Source of the DNA: Metapseudomonas boanensis
GTDB lineage: Bacteria > Pseudomonadota > Gammaproteobacteria > Pseudomonadales > Pseudomonadaceae
Assembly (NCBI RefSeq): GCF_018704125.1
Contig: NZ_JAGTIS010000011.1
Span: forward strand, 1 to 64,000
Reading direction: 5' to 3'
DNA length: 64,000 nucleotides
Made by a program: the position numbers and the translations under genes. Of this stretch, positions 50,258-60,924 are shown one piece after another. The first letter of the stretch is position 1. The number at the start of each line of letters is the position of its first letter. Under the pieces are notes generated by a model. It was not told the origin of the DNA. It made no database searches and saw nothing but the letters and a program-made list of their open reading frames with translations.

Positions 50258-51700
50258 TCAGCGGGCGATGCTGTGCACCGTGGCGGTTTGCGGGGCGCGG
50301 CCGTAGACGTCATCGAGCCGCTCGATGTCGTCCTCTCCCAGGTAGCTGCCTGATTGCACTTCGATGATCTCCAGCGGGATCTTGCCGGGGTTGGCCAGGC
50401 GGTGCACGGAGGCGATGGGGATGTAGGTCGACTGGTTCTCGGTGAGCAGGAAGGTCTTGTTGTCGCAGGTGACCTGCGCGGTGCCGGACACCACGATCCA
50501 ATGCTCGGCGCGGTGGTGGTGCATCTGCAGCGACAGCTGAGCGCCTGGTTTGACGGTGATGTGTTTCACCTGGAAACGACCGCCCATGTCCACTGAGTCG
50601 TAGGAACCCCAGGGGCGATATACCGCGCAGTGGTTCTGGGTTTCGCTACGGCCGTCGGCATCCAGCTTGTTGACCAGCTTCTTCACGTCCTGCACGCGGT
50701 CCTTGTGGGCGATCATCATGGCGTCCTTGGTTTCCACGACCACGATGTCTTCCAGGCCGATCACCGACACCAGCTTGCCGTTGCCGTGGACCAGGCAGTT
50801 GTGGCTGTCCTGCACCACGACGTCGCCCTTGGTGACGTTGCCGTTCTTGTCCTTGTCGTGCACTTCCCAGATCGAACTCCAGCTGCCGACATCGTTCCAG
50901 CCGGCGGAGAGCGGTACCACGCAGGCGCGGGCGGTTTTCTCCATCACGGCGTAGTCGATGGAGTTGTCCGGGCAGCAGGCAAAAGTGGCCGGGTCGATAC
51001 TGACCGCGATGCCGTCACGCTTGCTGCGCTCCAGGGCCAGCAGACAGGTGTCGTAGATATCCACATCGTGGTGCTTGAGTTCTTCCAGGTAGCGGCTGGC
51101 GCGGAACAGGAACATGCCGCTGTTCCAGAAGTAGTCGCCAGACTCCACGTACTGGCGTGCGCGGGCCTCGTCCGGCTTCTCGACGAACTGGGCGACGCGG
51201 CTGATGCCGTCTGGCAGGTTGCCGTCAACCTGGCCACGGATGTAGCCATAGCCGGTTTCCGGACGCTCGGCCGGGACGCCGAAGAGCACCATTTCGCCCC
51301 GTTCCGCTGCGATAGTGGCCAATGCCAGGGCCTGCTGGAACGCGCGCTGGTCTTTCAGCACATGGTCGGCCGGCAGCACCAGCATCAGCTCGTCACGGCC
51401 TTCGGCGACCAGCTGCATGGCCGCGATGGCGACGGCCGGTGCGGTGTTGCGGCCAAAGGGTTCGAGCAGCATGGATTGGGCTTCCAGGCCGATACCGTCG
51501 AGTTGTTCCTGGACGATGAAACGGTGATCCTGGTTGGCCACCAGCACGGCCGGCTGCATGCCCTCGAAAGAGAGGCGTTGCAGGGTCTGCTGGAACAGGG
51601 TGTGGTCACCGGCAAGGGCGAGGAACTGCTTGGGATACTGCTTGCGCGAAAGAGGCCAGAGGCGAGAGCCGCTACCGCCAGAGAGGATCACAGGAATCAT
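50258..51700 (-). CDS. algA: Mannose-6-phosphate isomerase / GDP-mannose pyrophosphorylase AlgA
   Basis: 480 residues, the bifunctional type II PMI-GMP. N-terminal nucleotidyltransferase (VILSGGSGSRLWPLSRKQYPKQFL; FVEKPDEA; NSGMFLFRA) and C-terminal cupin-type isomerase (VKPGAQLSLQMHHHRAEHWIVVSGTA). Supplies GDP-mannose for alginate. Start 51700 with AGGAGAAACACC. Last biosynthetic gene of the alginate operon. Confidence 0.97.
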   Translation of the reverse strand: MIPVILSGGSGSRLWPLSRKQYPKQFLALAGDHTLFQQTLQRLSFEGMQPAVLVANQDHRFIVQEQLDGIGLEAQSMLLEPFGRNTAPAVAIAAMQLVAEGRDELMLVLPADHVLKDQRAFQQALALATIAAERGEMVLFGVPAERPETGYGYIRGQVDGNLPDGISRVAQFVEKPDEARARQYVESGDYFWNSGMFLFRASRYLEELKHHDVDIYDTCLLALERSKRDGIAVSIDPATFACCPDNSIDYAVMEKTARACVVPLSAGWNDVGSWSSIWEVHDKDKNGNVTKGDVVVQDSHNCLVHGNGKLVSVIGLEDIVVVETKDAMMIAHKDRVQDVKKLVNKLDADGRSETQNHCAVYRPWGSYDSVDMGGRFQVKHITVKPGAQLSLQMHHHRAEHWIVVSGTAQVTCDNKTFLLTENQSTYIPIASVHRLANPGKIPLEIIEVQSGSYLGEDDIERLDDVYGRAPQTATVHSIAR

Positions 51701-51766
51701 GGTGTTTCTCCTAGAACTGTCATGGGTTGTGGGCGCTGCTTCCATCGATCACTTTTCATTTTTCTT

Positions 51767-51815
51767 CCCGCCCTCTGCGGGGCGGGTAGCTGTGGCGCGG
51801 ACGTTATCCGCGCCG
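51767..51815. repeat. Two GC-rich hairpins between algF and algA
   Basis: CCCGCCC / GGGGCGGG (51767-51786) and GGCGCGGA / TCCGCGCC (51794-51814) lie just after the algF stop, inside the operon. They may protect or attenuate the mRNA. Confidence 0.65.
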
Positions 51816-51823
51816 GCTGTTGC

Positions 51824-52468
51824 TCAGGACTCGACCGGGCGTTTCACCCACACCGGCGAAAGCTTGCTGCCGCTGCCGGTGATATAGAGGCACACCACCT
51901 CGCCGCGCTGCAGCGAGATCGGCTTGAGGTCGCTGACCTTACGGTCGCCGTCGAACAGGGCGAGACCGACCTTCACCGGGTTGATTTCACGTTCGCCGCG
52001 GCCTTGCGGGGCGACGTCGGGCACTACTGGGGTCTTGCCGTCGGCGGTTTTCAGGGTGAGCTTGGCATCGGTCAGGTTCTGCACCCGCAGCAGGGCCCTC
52101 TGCTTGTTCTTGAAGGGCGGCTCTTCCACCAGTTGCGGGTCCTTGCCTGGCTGATTGACCAGGGTGTAGTAGTGGTCGGCTTCCAGCTTCACTGAGAGGT
52201 TGCTGCTGCCGACCTTGGCGCTGTAGTTCCCTGCCGGAAGGAACTTGAAATCGCTGGAGCCCAGAGGAGGGACATCGGTCAGCGCGGTATTGCCGACATT
52301 CACGCTGAGTTCGCCGCTGGTGGCGTTGTACGCGCGGACGAAAGCGGAACCCTTGGGGGCCTGCGGGCCATACAGGCCGCCTTCGTCAGCATTGGCTTGC
52401 AAGGCGCCAAGGCCGAGGACCAGGGCGCAGGCATATGACGTCCAGCTGCGATTGTTCTGTCGGTTCAT
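51824..52468 (-). CDS. algF: Alginate O-acetylation protein AlgF
   Basis: 214 residues with signal peptide (about 1-27, LQANADE). AlgF fold elements: FVRAYNATSGELSVNVG, FKFLPAGNYSAKVGSSNLSVKLEADHYYTL, LKPISLQRGEVVCLYITGSG. Periplasmic partner of AlgI/AlgJ/AlgX in acetylating mannuronate. Start 52468 has GGAGGTATACCC. Stop lies about 120 nt from algA. Confidence 0.95.
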   Translation of the reverse strand: MNRQNNRSWTSYACALVLGLGALQANADEGGLYGPQAPKGSAFVRAYNATSGELSVNVGNTALTDVPPLGSSDFKFLPAGNYSAKVGSSNLSVKLEADHYYTLVNQPGKDPQLVEEPPFKNKQRALLRVQNLTDAKLTLKTADGKTPVVPDVAPQGRGEREINPVKVGLALFDGDRKVSDLKPISLQRGEVVCLYITGSGSKLSPVWVKRPVES

Positions 52469-52541
52469 GGGGTATACCTCCATCTTCTCGTTCAATGGGG
52501 CCGGTTCGGGCCCCGTGTTTCCCCTCTGCGAGGGGGACTCT

Positions 52542-53690
52542 TCAGTGGCCTGTCCGTGCGGCCAGGCGTTCGTCGGTGGTGCCGCCCTTGCGCAGGCTGG
52601 CAACCCATTCAGGATCGAAGTCGCTGAGGTCGCTGGCCATCGGCAGGTAGCGCTCAGGGAACTCCCAGATCACCAGCTGCGGCGGGGTGTTCTTCAGCTC
52701 GTCACTCTTGAGGTACTTGAGCATCGGCAGGATCGGTCCGTGGCCGTCTTCGGCGTGGTTGACCAGGTCGCGCTGCAGGGCCTGGCGCAGGGCACCAGCG
52801 AAATTCCAGCGGTCGTTGGCGCTGTAGCTGGTGCCGACCAGGGCCACGGGCACTTCGGTTTCGGCGAATAGGGCGTCGCCGGCCGATGCTGCTTCGTCTG
52901 CGGCGCGGGTAGCGCGTTTCTGCAGGTGGTCAGGGGCTGGCATCAACTCCTCGAACAACGGGTCCAGGGGCAGGAAGCGGGTCAGGTCGCCCTTGTAGGT
53001 CTCGCTGCCTTCGTTCTGGGTGATGTAGTGCTGCGGGGCGCCGCGCAGGGTCATGGCTTTGGTCACCGCCTGGCCCAGACGGCCCGCGACCACTTCAGCG
53101 CCCAGCGGGGTCCAGTGGGTGTCGGTGCGCAGGAAGACCTGGCCCTGGTCCTTGGCCTGTTCCAGGCTGGCGAACAGGTCCGGGGCGATGATCCCCGCTT
53201 TATGTGCGGCACCGAGGAAGCGCGGATAGAGGTCCTCGCGCAGGGCGGTCGGGGTGGAATCGCCGACGTGCTCCGGGTAGAGCCGCGACTTGGCCGGGAC
53301 GATCGCCAGGACCAGTTCCACCTTGTGCCGCGCCAGTTCGTCACGTACGCCCTGGATCAGCGCCAGGTTGTCGCGCAGGTGGCGAGTGCCGTCCGCTACC
53401 GGGTCGAACTCTTCGTCCGAATAGAGCCAGCCGTTCTCTCCGATCAGCACGCCCTGACGGCCCTCGCCGAACAGTTTGAAGTCCAGCAGCGCCCAGAGAT
53501 TGGTGCCCGGTTGCTTGACCGGGAATTCGGCGTCGTAGTGTTTCTCGAAGGCCTGGGCCAGCTTGCCATTGAGCACGGGGGTGTCCTGGGCTGCGGAAAA
53601 GCCGAATACACCGCGCATCGAAAGCAGGTTGAGGGTCAGCAGCAGGCCGGCGAAGAGCAGGATGTAGAGCAGGTTCAGGGTTCGGTTCAT
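52542..53690 (-). CDS. algJ: Alginate O-acetyltransferase AlgJ
   Basis: 382 residues, uncleaved N-terminal anchor (7-25) and SGNH-like domain with D190-T-H192 (RTDTHWTPLG) and nucleophile S288 (VGTSYSANDRW); these match the known catalytic triad. Periplasmic acetyl carrier between AlgI and AlgX. Start 53690 follows GGGAGACGACC, 12 nt after algI. Confidence 0.96.
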   Translation of the reverse strand: MNRTLNLLYILLFAGLLLTLNLLSMRGVFGFSAAQDTPVLNGKLAQAFEKHYDAEFPVKQPGTNLWALLDFKLFGEGRQGVLIGENGWLYSDEEFDPVADGTRHLRDNLALIQGVRDELARHKVELVLAIVPAKSRLYPEHVGDSTPTALREDLYPRFLGAAHKAGIIAPDLFASLEQAKDQGQVFLRTDTHWTPLGAEVVAGRLGQAVTKAMTLRGAPQHYITQNEGSETYKGDLTRFLPLDPLFEELMPAPDHLQKRATRAADEAASAGDALFAETEVPVALVGTSYSANDRWNFAGALRQALQRDLVNHAEDGHGPILPMLKYLKSDELKNTPPQLVIWEFPERYLPMASDLSDFDPEWVASLRKGGTTDERLAARTGH

Positions 53691-53702
53691 GGTCGTCTCC
53701 CC

Positions 53703-55199
53703 TCAGAACTGGAAGTAGAGGAAGGGCGAGAAGCTCTGTGCCGAGAGCTTCAGCACCGAGGCGGCGAACAGCACCAGGATGGCCGCGTGCAGGGCCACGG
53801 CGCGCAGCTGGCCGGTCCAGGCGCTCTGCAGGGCGACGGCGCCATTGCCGCTGACCTGGACGTCTGCGTCGTCCTGGCTGGCCTTGGCCTTGGGCGCGCC
53901 GGACAACGGCTGGGCATGGAACTGGCGGATGCCGAACCAGGCGAGCACGACGTAGGCCAGGATCAGGGTGGCGATCTGCAGGCTGGTCAGCTGGGCGCGG
54001 TTGAGTTCGGACAGCTGCCAGTCACCGAAGCTGAACATGGCGGCGTACATGCGCCAGGCGACGTCGAGGTTCTCGGCGCGGAAGATCACCCAGCCGATCA
54101 CCACCAGCAGGAAGGTGAGGGCCCATTTCAGCGGGTTGATCACCGTCGGCGCGGCGTTGACGCCCAGGGCACGCTCGATGGCCAGCCAGACTCCGTGCCA
54201 GGCGCCCCAGATGATGTAAGTGAAGTTGGCCCCGTGCCACAGGCCGCCCAACAACATGGTGAGGAACAGGTTGCGGTAGGTCTGGAAGGTGGTGCCGCGG
54301 TTGCCGCCCAGGCTGATGTAGAGGTAGTCGCGCAGCCAGGTGGACAAGCTGATGTGCCAGCGCCGCCAGAACTCGGTGATGGACTGGCTGATGTAGGGCT
54401 GGTTGAAGTTTTCCATGAAGCGGAACCCCATCATCAGGCCGAGGCCGATGGCCATGTCGCTGTAACCGGAGAAGTCGAAATACAGCTGCGCGGTGTAGGC
54501 CAGCGCGCCAAGCCAGGCGTCACCCGTGGTGGGGTCGGAGAGCGCGAAGCAGTGGTCGGCGATGGGCGCGATGCTGTCGGCGATGAAGACCTTCTTGATG
54601 AAGCCCTGCATGAAGCGCGTGCAGCCTTCGGCGAACTTGTCGACGGTGTGGGTGCGGTGGTTGAACTGATCAACCAGGTCGCGGAAGCGCAGCACCGGGC
54701 CGGCGATCAGGTGCGGGAAGATCGCCACGAAGGCGGCGAAGTCGATCAGGTTGTGGGTCGCCGGCGTGTCGCCCCGGTAGACGTCGATGATGTAGCTGAT
54801 GGACTCGAAGACGTAGAAGGAAATCCCGATCGGCAACAGGATGTGGGTGAGCACGAAGGGCTCCATGCCGAACGAGCTGATCATGGCGTTGAGGCTGTCG
54901 ACGCCGAAGTTGGCGTACTTGAAATAGCCCAGCACGCAGAGGTCGACCGCTACGCCGAGGAGCAGCCATTTCTGCGCGGTTTTCGTGCGCACGCCAGCAG
55001 CGCCTATGCGCAGGCCGATCCAGTAATTGAACACCGTGACCGCAGCGAACAATGCAAGGAAGTCGATGCGCCACCACGCGTAGAAGATGTAGCTGGCAAC
55101 CAGCAACAGCAGGTTTCGATAGCGCGTCCCGACCAGGTAGTACATGCCGAGGAAGATCGGCAGGAACAGGAACAGGAACACGTTTGAAGAAAAGACCAT
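53703..55199 (-). CDS. algI: Alginate O-acetylation membrane protein AlgI (MBOAT)
   Basis: 498-residue membrane-bound O-acyltransferase with about 11 helices; conserved WRRWHISLSTWLRDYLYISLGGNRG and catalytic H322 in LGGLWHGANFTY. Moves acetyl groups from a cytoplasmic donor across the inner membrane to AlgJ/AlgX. RBS GGAGAGACTCGG. A CCCTCTCCC hairpin separates it from algL. Confidence 0.97.
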   Translation of the reverse strand: MVFSSNVFLFLFLPIFLGMYYLVGTRYRNLLLLVASYIFYAWWRIDFLALFAAVTVFNYWIGLRIGAAGVRTKTAQKWLLLGVAVDLCVLGYFKYANFGVDSLNAMISSFGMEPFVLTHILLPIGISFYVFESISYIIDVYRGDTPATHNLIDFAAFVAIFPHLIAGPVLRFRDLVDQFNHRTHTVDKFAEGCTRFMQGFIKKVFIADSIAPIADHCFALSDPTTGDAWLGALAYTAQLYFDFSGYSDMAIGLGLMMGFRFMENFNQPYISQSITEFWRRWHISLSTWLRDYLYISLGGNRGTTFQTYRNLFLTMLLGGLWHGANFTYIIWGAWHGVWLAIERALGVNAAPTVINPLKWALTFLLVVIGWVIFRAENLDVAWRMYAAMFSFGDWQLSELNRAQLTSLQIATLILAYVVLAWFGIRQFHAQPLSGAPKAKASQDDADVQVSGNGAVALQSAWTGQLRAVALHAAILVLFAASVLKLSAQSFSPFLYFQF

Positions 55200-55266
55200 C
55201 CGAGTCTCTCCGTTGTGTGTCGGTTACAGGGCCGCCGCCGCGGCTGCGCGGGGGCGGGTGGTTTTT

Positions 55267-55292
55267 CTCCCCTCTCCCGCTGGGAGAGGGGC
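55267..55292. repeat. CCCTCTCCC-type hairpin inside the alginate operon (algL-algI gap)
   Basis: CCCCTCTCCC / GGGAGAGGGG with GCT loop: perfect 10-bp stem in the 101-nt gap between algL and algI. Same dispersed family as at 8439 and others. Confidence 0.85.
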
Positions 55293-55300
55293 CGTTCGCG

Positions 55301-56401
55301 CTAGCTCCCACCTCCCTTCTTCGGATGGAACACCTGGGTCACATCCCCGCCGAGGCGGAAGGTCTTGTACGGCCCCATCTCATCCTTCCATTCGCGGGTT
55401 TCGGCCGAGCACTGGTAGAGCTCGCACCAGGGCTCCAGCCAGGCGAACTTGCTGTGCTTCTTCAGCTCGGTCATGTCCTGGTCCTTGCCGGTTTTCTTGT
55501 CGAAAGACTTTTGGTCCTCGACGCCTTCGATCACCTTCTCGCCGAGGCGGCGCAGGGCGCCGTTGTTTTCATTGCGCAGATCCACGCCGTTGGCCTGGGC
55601 GAAGCTGGCGACCATCGCCAGCGGCGGCAGGCTGTAGTTGTGGTAGGCGAGGGCGCGCTGGCGGCGCTTGAGCTCGTTGGGCAGGAAACCGTCGCGATCG
55701 ACCTGGTTGGCCGCCACACGGAACTGCTTCACGGACCAGTCGAAGAGGTCGCGGCGGTCGGTTGCTACTGCCGTCGCCATGACCGACCAGGCCGCCCAGT
55801 AGGCATGGTTGTTGATCTTGTCCAGGGGCCGGCTGCTCCAGTCCTTCACCACCTGGTCGGCCAGCTTGGCGAACCAGGACTCGATCACCTGGGTCTGTGC
55901 CCGGTAGGGTGCCAGCGGCTGCGACTTGGAGAACTTCAGGCGCAGGTAGGCCGAGGACATGCTGCCCAGCGCCCATTTGCGCATGGACATGCCGGTGTGG
56001 TTGTAGTCGGTGCTCAGCAGGGCGTTGGCGTGGGCCCAACTGCCCAGCCATTGCAGGGTGCATTCGAGCTGCGGGCGCTGGCCTTCACGCATGTACTGCA
56101 TGACCATCTTGCTGACCCCGCGCTCCATCTCGCTGATGTCCGCGGTCTTGTCGCGGAAGGCTTTCTCCGCCGCCGGATTGAGCGTGGCGCGGGCCTTGTC
56201 GGAGCCTTCGTATTTGCTACGGAATTCCAGCTTGGCGGTGTAGGGCGCCGGCGGCGCTGCGCAGGTGCGCGGTGCCTTGTCGTCAATATCCACAGGGGCG
56301 AAGTAGCCGGGCGGTGGTACCAGAGAGGCCGCGAATACCTGGGGGCAGAGCAAGGTGCTGCCCAGCAGGCAGGGCGCCAGGAGCCAGAGTTGTCGTTGCA
56401 T
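55301..56401 (-). CDS. algL: Alginate lyase AlgL
   Basis: 366 residues, signal peptide (1-24, QVFAAS). PL5 catalytic elements: [18 protein letters not shown] with the Asn-His pair and [16 protein letters not shown] with Arg and Tyr. Clears stray alginate from the periplasm. Start 56401 follows GGAGGATTCC, 14 nt after algX; an in-frame ATG 18 nt earlier is less likely. Confidence 0.96.
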   Translation of the reverse strand: MQRQLWLLAPCLLGSTLLCPQVFAASLVPPPGYFAPVDIDDKAPRTCAAPPAPYTAKLEFRSKYEGSDKARATLNPAAEKAFRDKTADISEMERGVSKMVMQYMREGQRPQLECTLQWLGSWAHANALLSTDYNHTGMSMRKWALGSMSSAYLRLKFSKSQPLAPYRAQTQVIESWFAKLADQVVKDWSSRPLDKINNHAYWAAWSVMATAVATDRRDLFDWSVKQFRVAANQVDRDGFLPNELKRRQRALAYHNYSLPPLAMVASFAQANGVDLRNENNGALRRLGEKVIEGVEDQKSFDKKTGKDQDMTELKKHSKFAWLEPWCELYQCSAETREWKDEMGPYKTFRLGGDVTQVFHPKKGGGS

Positions 56402-56415
56402 GGAATCCTCCTTCC

Positions 56416-57840
56416 TCAATCGGCTTGGGCCGCGAGGTTGCTGCCACCGGCGCCAGGGCGCTTGCAGACGCTGACCTCGACGCTGAGATCCTTTGGCATC
56501 TGTTCGGGGCTGTGGATTTCCAGGGCGAGCAGGTTCAGGTCGGCCCAGTCCTGGTCGTTGCGCAGTTCGAAGACGTAGCGCCCGCCGGTGTCGACGCGGT
56601 CGCTCTGCTCGATCTTGAAGTTCTCGCGGCGACCGTTGAGGTACCAGATGGTCGCCTTGGACTCGTGCACCGCCGGGTCGCTGAAGGTCAGGTCCACCAG
56701 GTAGTCGCGGCCGCGCAGGTCTCGCAGCGGCTGCTCCTTGCCGTTGACCAGCACCTCGTTGGCGCCGGGCTTGAGCTTGACGCGGTTCTTCAGCGCCACC
56801 GGGCGGCCTTCGCAGCCGTTGTTCACCAGCGGTACGGCCTGGCGGTAGAAGCTCTGCTGTGCCAGGTCGTAGTGGGTGGCGAACTCCCAGATCAGCACCT
56901 TGGGCGGGTTGTCGTGGAATTCCTGGCTACTCATGTACTGCAGCAGGGCGCTGTCGAAGCCGCCGCCGCTGACCGCCATGTTGAGCACTTCGGCACCGCT
57001 GTGTTGCTGCAGGAAGCCGGCGAAGTTGTAGGCCGGGCCGCTGTTGCTGGTGCCCACCAGTGCCACCTTGGGGTCGGATTCGTCGCTGAACAGGCTGTCG
57101 CCGCCATCGCCGGCCGCTTCCGTCTCGTACTGGTCGACGTACTGGGTGGCATAGGTGGTGCCGCATAGCTGGCCGGCGGTCTTGTGCAGGGTGCCGGCCT
57201 TGGGCAGCAGGCCGACGACCTTGCTCTGGAAGTCCTTCTTCGGGATGTCGTCGAAGCCGGGAATCTGCTTCAGCGTCTCGGCCACCAGCTTGGCGGTGCG
57301 CTCGGCGCCGGCCGGGGTCCAGTGGTGGTCAGCCTTGAAGTAGTAATCGGTGTCCACGCCCTTCTCATCGAACAGCGGCGAGAGGTCGGTGACCCAGATA
57401 CCGGCCTTGCGGAACTGCTCCACAGCGGCCAGGTAGTTCTTCTTCGCCAGGTCGAAGTTGAAGGCAGCCTTCTCCTCTGGGGTGAGTTTCTCGCGGTTAA
57501 CCAGGCCACGAGTGGGCTGGTAGACGATCATCAGTTCGACGCCCCTGGCCTTCAGCGCATCGCGCAGGCGCTTGAACTGGCTGTAGCCGTAAGGTGTGGT
57601 GCCGAAGTCGGTGCGCAGGTCGTAGCGGGTTCGGAACAACCAGTCACCCTGGCCCTGCACCAGGCTCTCGAAAAAGCTCAGGTATTTGGTGTTGTACGAG
57701 GCCGGGTCCTGAGCCACGGCGCAGAGTGGGCCGGTGCGTTGCACGCTGTATTGCGGGGTTGCTTGCGCGCCGTGGGCGCTGGCCAGCAGGGCGGCGGCCA
57801 GGGCGGAAGGGGTGAACCATTTATTTGAAAGTCTGTGCAT
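56416..57840 (-). CDS. algX: Alginate O-acetyltransferase AlgX
   Basis: 474 residues: signal peptide (1-27), SGNH-like acetyltransferase domain with D171-H172-H173 ([10 protein letters not shown]) and S265 ([11 protein letters not shown]), and a C-terminal carbohydrate-binding module ([15 protein letters not shown]). Terminal acetylating enzyme and part of the periplasmic secretion complex. Start 57840 chosen for the signal peptide. Confidence 0.96.
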   Translation of the reverse strand: MHRLSNKWFTPSALAAALLASAHGAQATPQYSVQRTGPLCAVAQDPASYNTKYLSFFESLVQGQGDWLFRTRYDLRTDFGTTPYGYSQFKRLRDALKARGVELMIVYQPTRGLVNREKLTPEEKAAFNFDLAKKNYLAAVEQFRKAGIWVTDLSPLFDEKGVDTDYYFKADHHWTPAGAERTAKLVAETLKQIPGFDDIPKKDFQSKVVGLLPKAGTLHKTAGQLCGTTYATQYVDQYETEAAGDGGDSLFSDESDPKVALVGTSNSGPAYNFAGFLQQHSGAEVLNMAVSGGGFDSALLQYMSSQEFHDNPPKVLIWEFATHYDLAQQSFYRQAVPLVNNGCEGRPVALKNRVKLKPGANEVLVNGKEQPLRDLRGRDYLVDLTFSDPAVHESKATIWYLNGRRENFKIEQSDRVDTGGRYVFELRNDQDWADLNLLALEIHSPEQMPKDLSVEVSVCKRPGAGGSNLAAQAD

Positions 57841-57851
57841 GGTCTGTTGCC

Positions 57852-59411
57852 TCAGTCCTGGAGTTCGGCCTGGGTTTCGACGGGATCGATCAGCACCGCC
57901 TGCTTGCGGCGCACCATCAGGTCGAGGATTTCTTCCTGCTTCTCGCCGAGCACGCCGGCGAAGCTGATGCCGGTGGATTTGCTCGGGGCGAGCAGTTCCA
58001 CTCGGTACAGCTCGACCGAGAGCGGTGAGTCGATGGATAGGGGGCTGGAGCCGTTGCCGGCGAGCTTGCCGCCCACCAGGATCATCGAGACCTTGGCGTC
58101 GAAGGGGTCGAGCTCGATGTCGCGGTCGGTGTTGGTGAGGTCCTTGATGTGGCCGAGTACGCCGGTCAGGCCGTTGGCCGCGGAGAGGTTCTCGTACAGG
58201 CGGATGTTCACGCTGTTGCGCACGCGGATACCGTGTCGCGCGTTGTTGAGGACCTTGTTGCCCCACAACAGGTTGTTCGAGCTCTCGTAGAGGGTGATGC
58301 CGTCGGCGTGGTTCTGGTAGACCTCGTTCCAGGCCACCAGGTTGTTCACGCTGTTACGGTCGATGACGATGCCGGAGAGCTTGTTGTCGAAGGTCTTGTT
58401 GTTGACGATCCAGCTGTCATCCACCTCACGGGAGATGATGATGCCGTGCTTCTTCTTCGTACCAAATACGGTGTTCTCGGCGATGATCAGCCCGCGCGAG
58501 CGGTCGTGCGGGTCGATGCCGTAGACGATGTTGTCGCGGTAGGTGTTGCCCTTGATGACGACATTCTCGGCCTCGAAGCAGTAGAAGCCGTACCAGTGGT
58601 CGACGAATTCCGAATTGATCAGCCAACCGGTGGGCGCCGCACGTTTGAGGCGCGCGGCTTGGCCGGGGGTGTACTGGGTGATGGACACGCCATAGGACTT
58701 GGAGTTGTCGTAACCGAGGCTGGTGACCGTGCTTGCGACTATGTACAGCTCGCTGCCACCCCAGGACACGAGGAACGGTCGGAACTCTTCCGGCTTGCGG
58801 AACCAGGCCGGGCTCTTGTCCTGCTCGCGCCAGGCGGTGAGCTTGCTGCCGGTGACGAACAGCTTGCCGTCGTTCACCAGGAACGAGCCTCGCTCCTGGG
58901 ACAGGCGGAAATCGCGGGTTTCCTTGTCGATTTCAAGGCTTGCGTCGTGGGCTACCACCAGCGGCAGGCGCGCCAGGTAGACGCCTTTCTCCGTTTCGCT
59001 GAACTGGCTGTCCGGCAGGGCCCTGGCGATATCCGCCGGAGTGACGTGGCCACCTTCGATGAAGATCGCGTTAGGCATGCCCTGCTGGCGCTTGACCCAC
59101 TCGCGCAGGCGCTCGTTACCGCCGATAAAATCTTTCAGCGCGTCCTGTTGCAGCATGCGCCGCACCACGACACGGCCTTTGCGGCTGCGGTCGATCTTGG
59201 CCTCTACCGCTTGCGCGGTGTATCCGGAGAGGTCCGGCAGCTTGGGTGGGTCAAGGTGCAGTTGTTCCACCGGTGCGGTGGAGACCGTGTAGTTCTTGAT
59301 CTGCTTGAGCGCCTGTGTGGGCTCCGCGCCCTGGACCCAGGGCGCGGCCATCTGCAGGGCGCCGAGTACGACGCCGCCCATCAGCAGCGTGGCTCCCATG
59401 CCTCGTTTCAT
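57852..59411 (-). CDS. algG: Mannuronan C5-epimerase AlgG
   Basis: 519 residues: signal peptide (about 1-28), right-handed beta-helix (CASH repeats with many N-x-x-x-N ladders) and the catalytic DPHDRSRG motif in YGIDPHDRSRGLIIAENTVFG. Converts mannuronate to guluronate residues in the periplasm. Start 59411 has AAGGGAG upstream, 29 nt after the algE stop. Confidence 0.97.
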   Translation of the reverse strand: MKRGMGATLLMGGVVLGALQMAAPWVQGAEPTQALKQIKNYTVSTAPVEQLHLDPPKLPDLSGYTAQAVEAKIDRSRKGRVVVRRMLQQDALKDFIGGNERLREWVKRQQGMPNAIFIEGGHVTPADIARALPDSQFSETEKGVYLARLPLVVAHDASLEIDKETRDFRLSQERGSFLVNDGKLFVTGSKLTAWREQDKSPAWFRKPEEFRPFLVSWGGSELYIVASTVTSLGYDNSKSYGVSITQYTPGQAARLKRAAPTGWLINSEFVDHWYGFYCFEAENVVIKGNTYRDNIVYGIDPHDRSRGLIIAENTVFGTKKKHGIIISREVDDSWIVNNKTFDNKLSGIVIDRNSVNNLVAWNEVYQNHADGITLYESSNNLLWGNKVLNNARHGIRVRNSVNIRLYENLSAANGLTGVLGHIKDLTNTDRDIELDPFDAKVSMILVGGKLAGNGSSPLSIDSPLSVELYRVELLAPSKSTGISFAGVLGEKQEEILDLMVRRKQAVLIDPVETQAELQD

Positions 59412-59440
59412 GGCTGTTACTCCCTTGCGCGATGGCTGCA

Positions 59441-60886
59441 TCAGAAGCGCCAGATGACGTCGACGAAGGCGCGGTGCATCAGCGAGTCGGTGCCGGCGCC
59501 GTAGGCGTCGCCCGGCTTGAACACCCCGCCACGCAGGCGCACCAGGGCCGAGCGCTCGTCCAGGTGCTCAGTCATGGAAGCCGGCAGCAGGCCCTGCTTG
59601 AAGTACTTGGTGACCACCAGGTCGACTTCCTGGCCGATGTCCTTCTCGCCATCCTCGAGCGGCGCGATGATGCCGCTCTGGCCCACGTCCTGGTTGTCGT
59701 CCACGCGCCAGAAGCGGTGGTAGACCAGGCTGGCGTCGTAGTCCTCGCCCATCTGCCAGGAGGTGAATGCGCTGGCTACTTGCAGGTTGCTCAGCTCGCC
59801 CCGGAAGGCCTCGCCGAAACGGTGCATGCGCGCTTCGGTGCCTGTGAAGGCAGAGCGGTTGCTCTCGAGACCGGTCTGGCGGAACTGCTCGGAGCTGTCG
59901 TCATCGCCACCGCCGCTGCCTCGGGCATAGGCGCCGCCGACTTTCCACTGGTCGTCGATGTTCCAGCGCAGGCCCAGGTCCAGGGCCCAGGCGTTGACGT
60001 CGACATTGCGCGAGCCGCTGGCGATGGTCTGATCGCCGACTGCGGTCTGCTCCAGCTCGTCCGCATCGCCGGTAAGCCAGGTGGCCTCGGCCCAGTAGTT
60101 CAGCGGCAGGGAGGAGCGGCGGTCGAAGAAGCCACCGTCGGCGTTGATGCCCAGCCAGGTGAGGTCCCCGGTGGTGCGCTTGGACAGCTCGTCCACTTCT
60201 TCGCCGACATTCGGCAGGTCGCCTTCGTCACGGCTGTGGTGGGCCTTCAGACCGACCCAGTGACCGGGTTGCCATTGCGTGGAGATGTCGCCGAACAGGT
60301 GGCGGCGGTCTTCATCTTCCGGGGCCAGTTCGTCGATGTCGGTGCGGTACTCGCTGAAGCGCTCGGCAACGCCGACATGGGCCTTGAGCAGGGTGGTGTC
60401 GAAGCTCCAGCGCAGGGCTTCGATGTTGGTGTCCCACCAGGTGCCTTCCTCGCTGCGTACGCGCTGGCGGCCGAAACGCAGGTGCTCGCCCGGATAGGCA
60501 GTGAGACCGCCGTAATCGACCCAGAACTCGCGCATGGCGAGGTAGTTCTTGTCCGGCTCGCGACCGTCGTCGCGCTGACTGGAGTCGCTTTCGATATCGC
60601 TGGATTCGAGTGTGTCGGTCTCGACGATGTCGGTGGCCGTCACTGCCTGGCCCATGGCGAAGGCGCTCCATTCGCCACGCTCGCCATAGACCCAGGGACG
60701 CACATCGAGACCCAGGCCGTTGACGTCGCCACCGTCACGGGTGCCGAGGTCACGGTCGGCTTCGGACTGTGCGGTGATCTTCACGTCCAGGCCGAAATTC
60801 TTGTCGTCGTTCTGGGCGGCGAAGGCAATGCTCGCCGAGAGCAGGGACAGGCCGAGGCCGGCGTTCATCCAGGGTTTCATGTTCAT
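59441..60886 (-). CDS. algE: Alginate outer-membrane export porin AlgE
   Basis: 481 residues, signal peptide (1-24, IAFAAQ) and an 18-strand beta-barrel type sequence with alternating amphipathic strands and terminal aromatic residue (VDVIWRF). Exports polymer through the outer membrane. AAGGAACGACC before the start. The 143-nt gap to algK contains a palindromic repeat. Confidence 0.96.
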   Translation of the reverse strand: MNMKPWMNAGLGLSLLSASIAFAAQNDDKNFGLDVKITAQSEADRDLGTRDGGDVNGLGLDVRPWVYGERGEWSAFAMGQAVTATDIVETDTLESSDIESDSSQRDDGREPDKNYLAMREFWVDYGGLTAYPGEHLRFGRQRVRSEEGTWWDTNIEALRWSFDTTLLKAHVGVAERFSEYRTDIDELAPEDEDRRHLFGDISTQWQPGHWVGLKAHHSRDEGDLPNVGEEVDELSKRTTGDLTWLGINADGGFFDRRSSLPLNYWAEATWLTGDADELEQTAVGDQTIASGSRNVDVNAWALDLGLRWNIDDQWKVGGAYARGSGGGDDDSSEQFRQTGLESNRSAFTGTEARMHRFGEAFRGELSNLQVASAFTSWQMGEDYDASLVYHRFWRVDDNQDVGQSGIIAPLEDGEKDIGQEVDLVVTKYFKQGLLPASMTEHLDERSALVRLRGGVFKPGDAYGAGTDSLMHRAFVDVIWRF

Positions 60887-60924
60887 GGTCGTTCCTTATC
60901 GCTCGGTCTGGAGGCCTGGTCCGC

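Noticed and set aside
52926-55187. 753-codon open frame on the plus strand opposite algJ/algI
   Set aside because: Antisense shadow of two clear alginate genes; low-complexity composition and no domain.
58149-59504. Long plus-strand frame opposite algG
   Set aside because: Antisense to the beta-helix epimerase; GC-rich third positions create such open frames.
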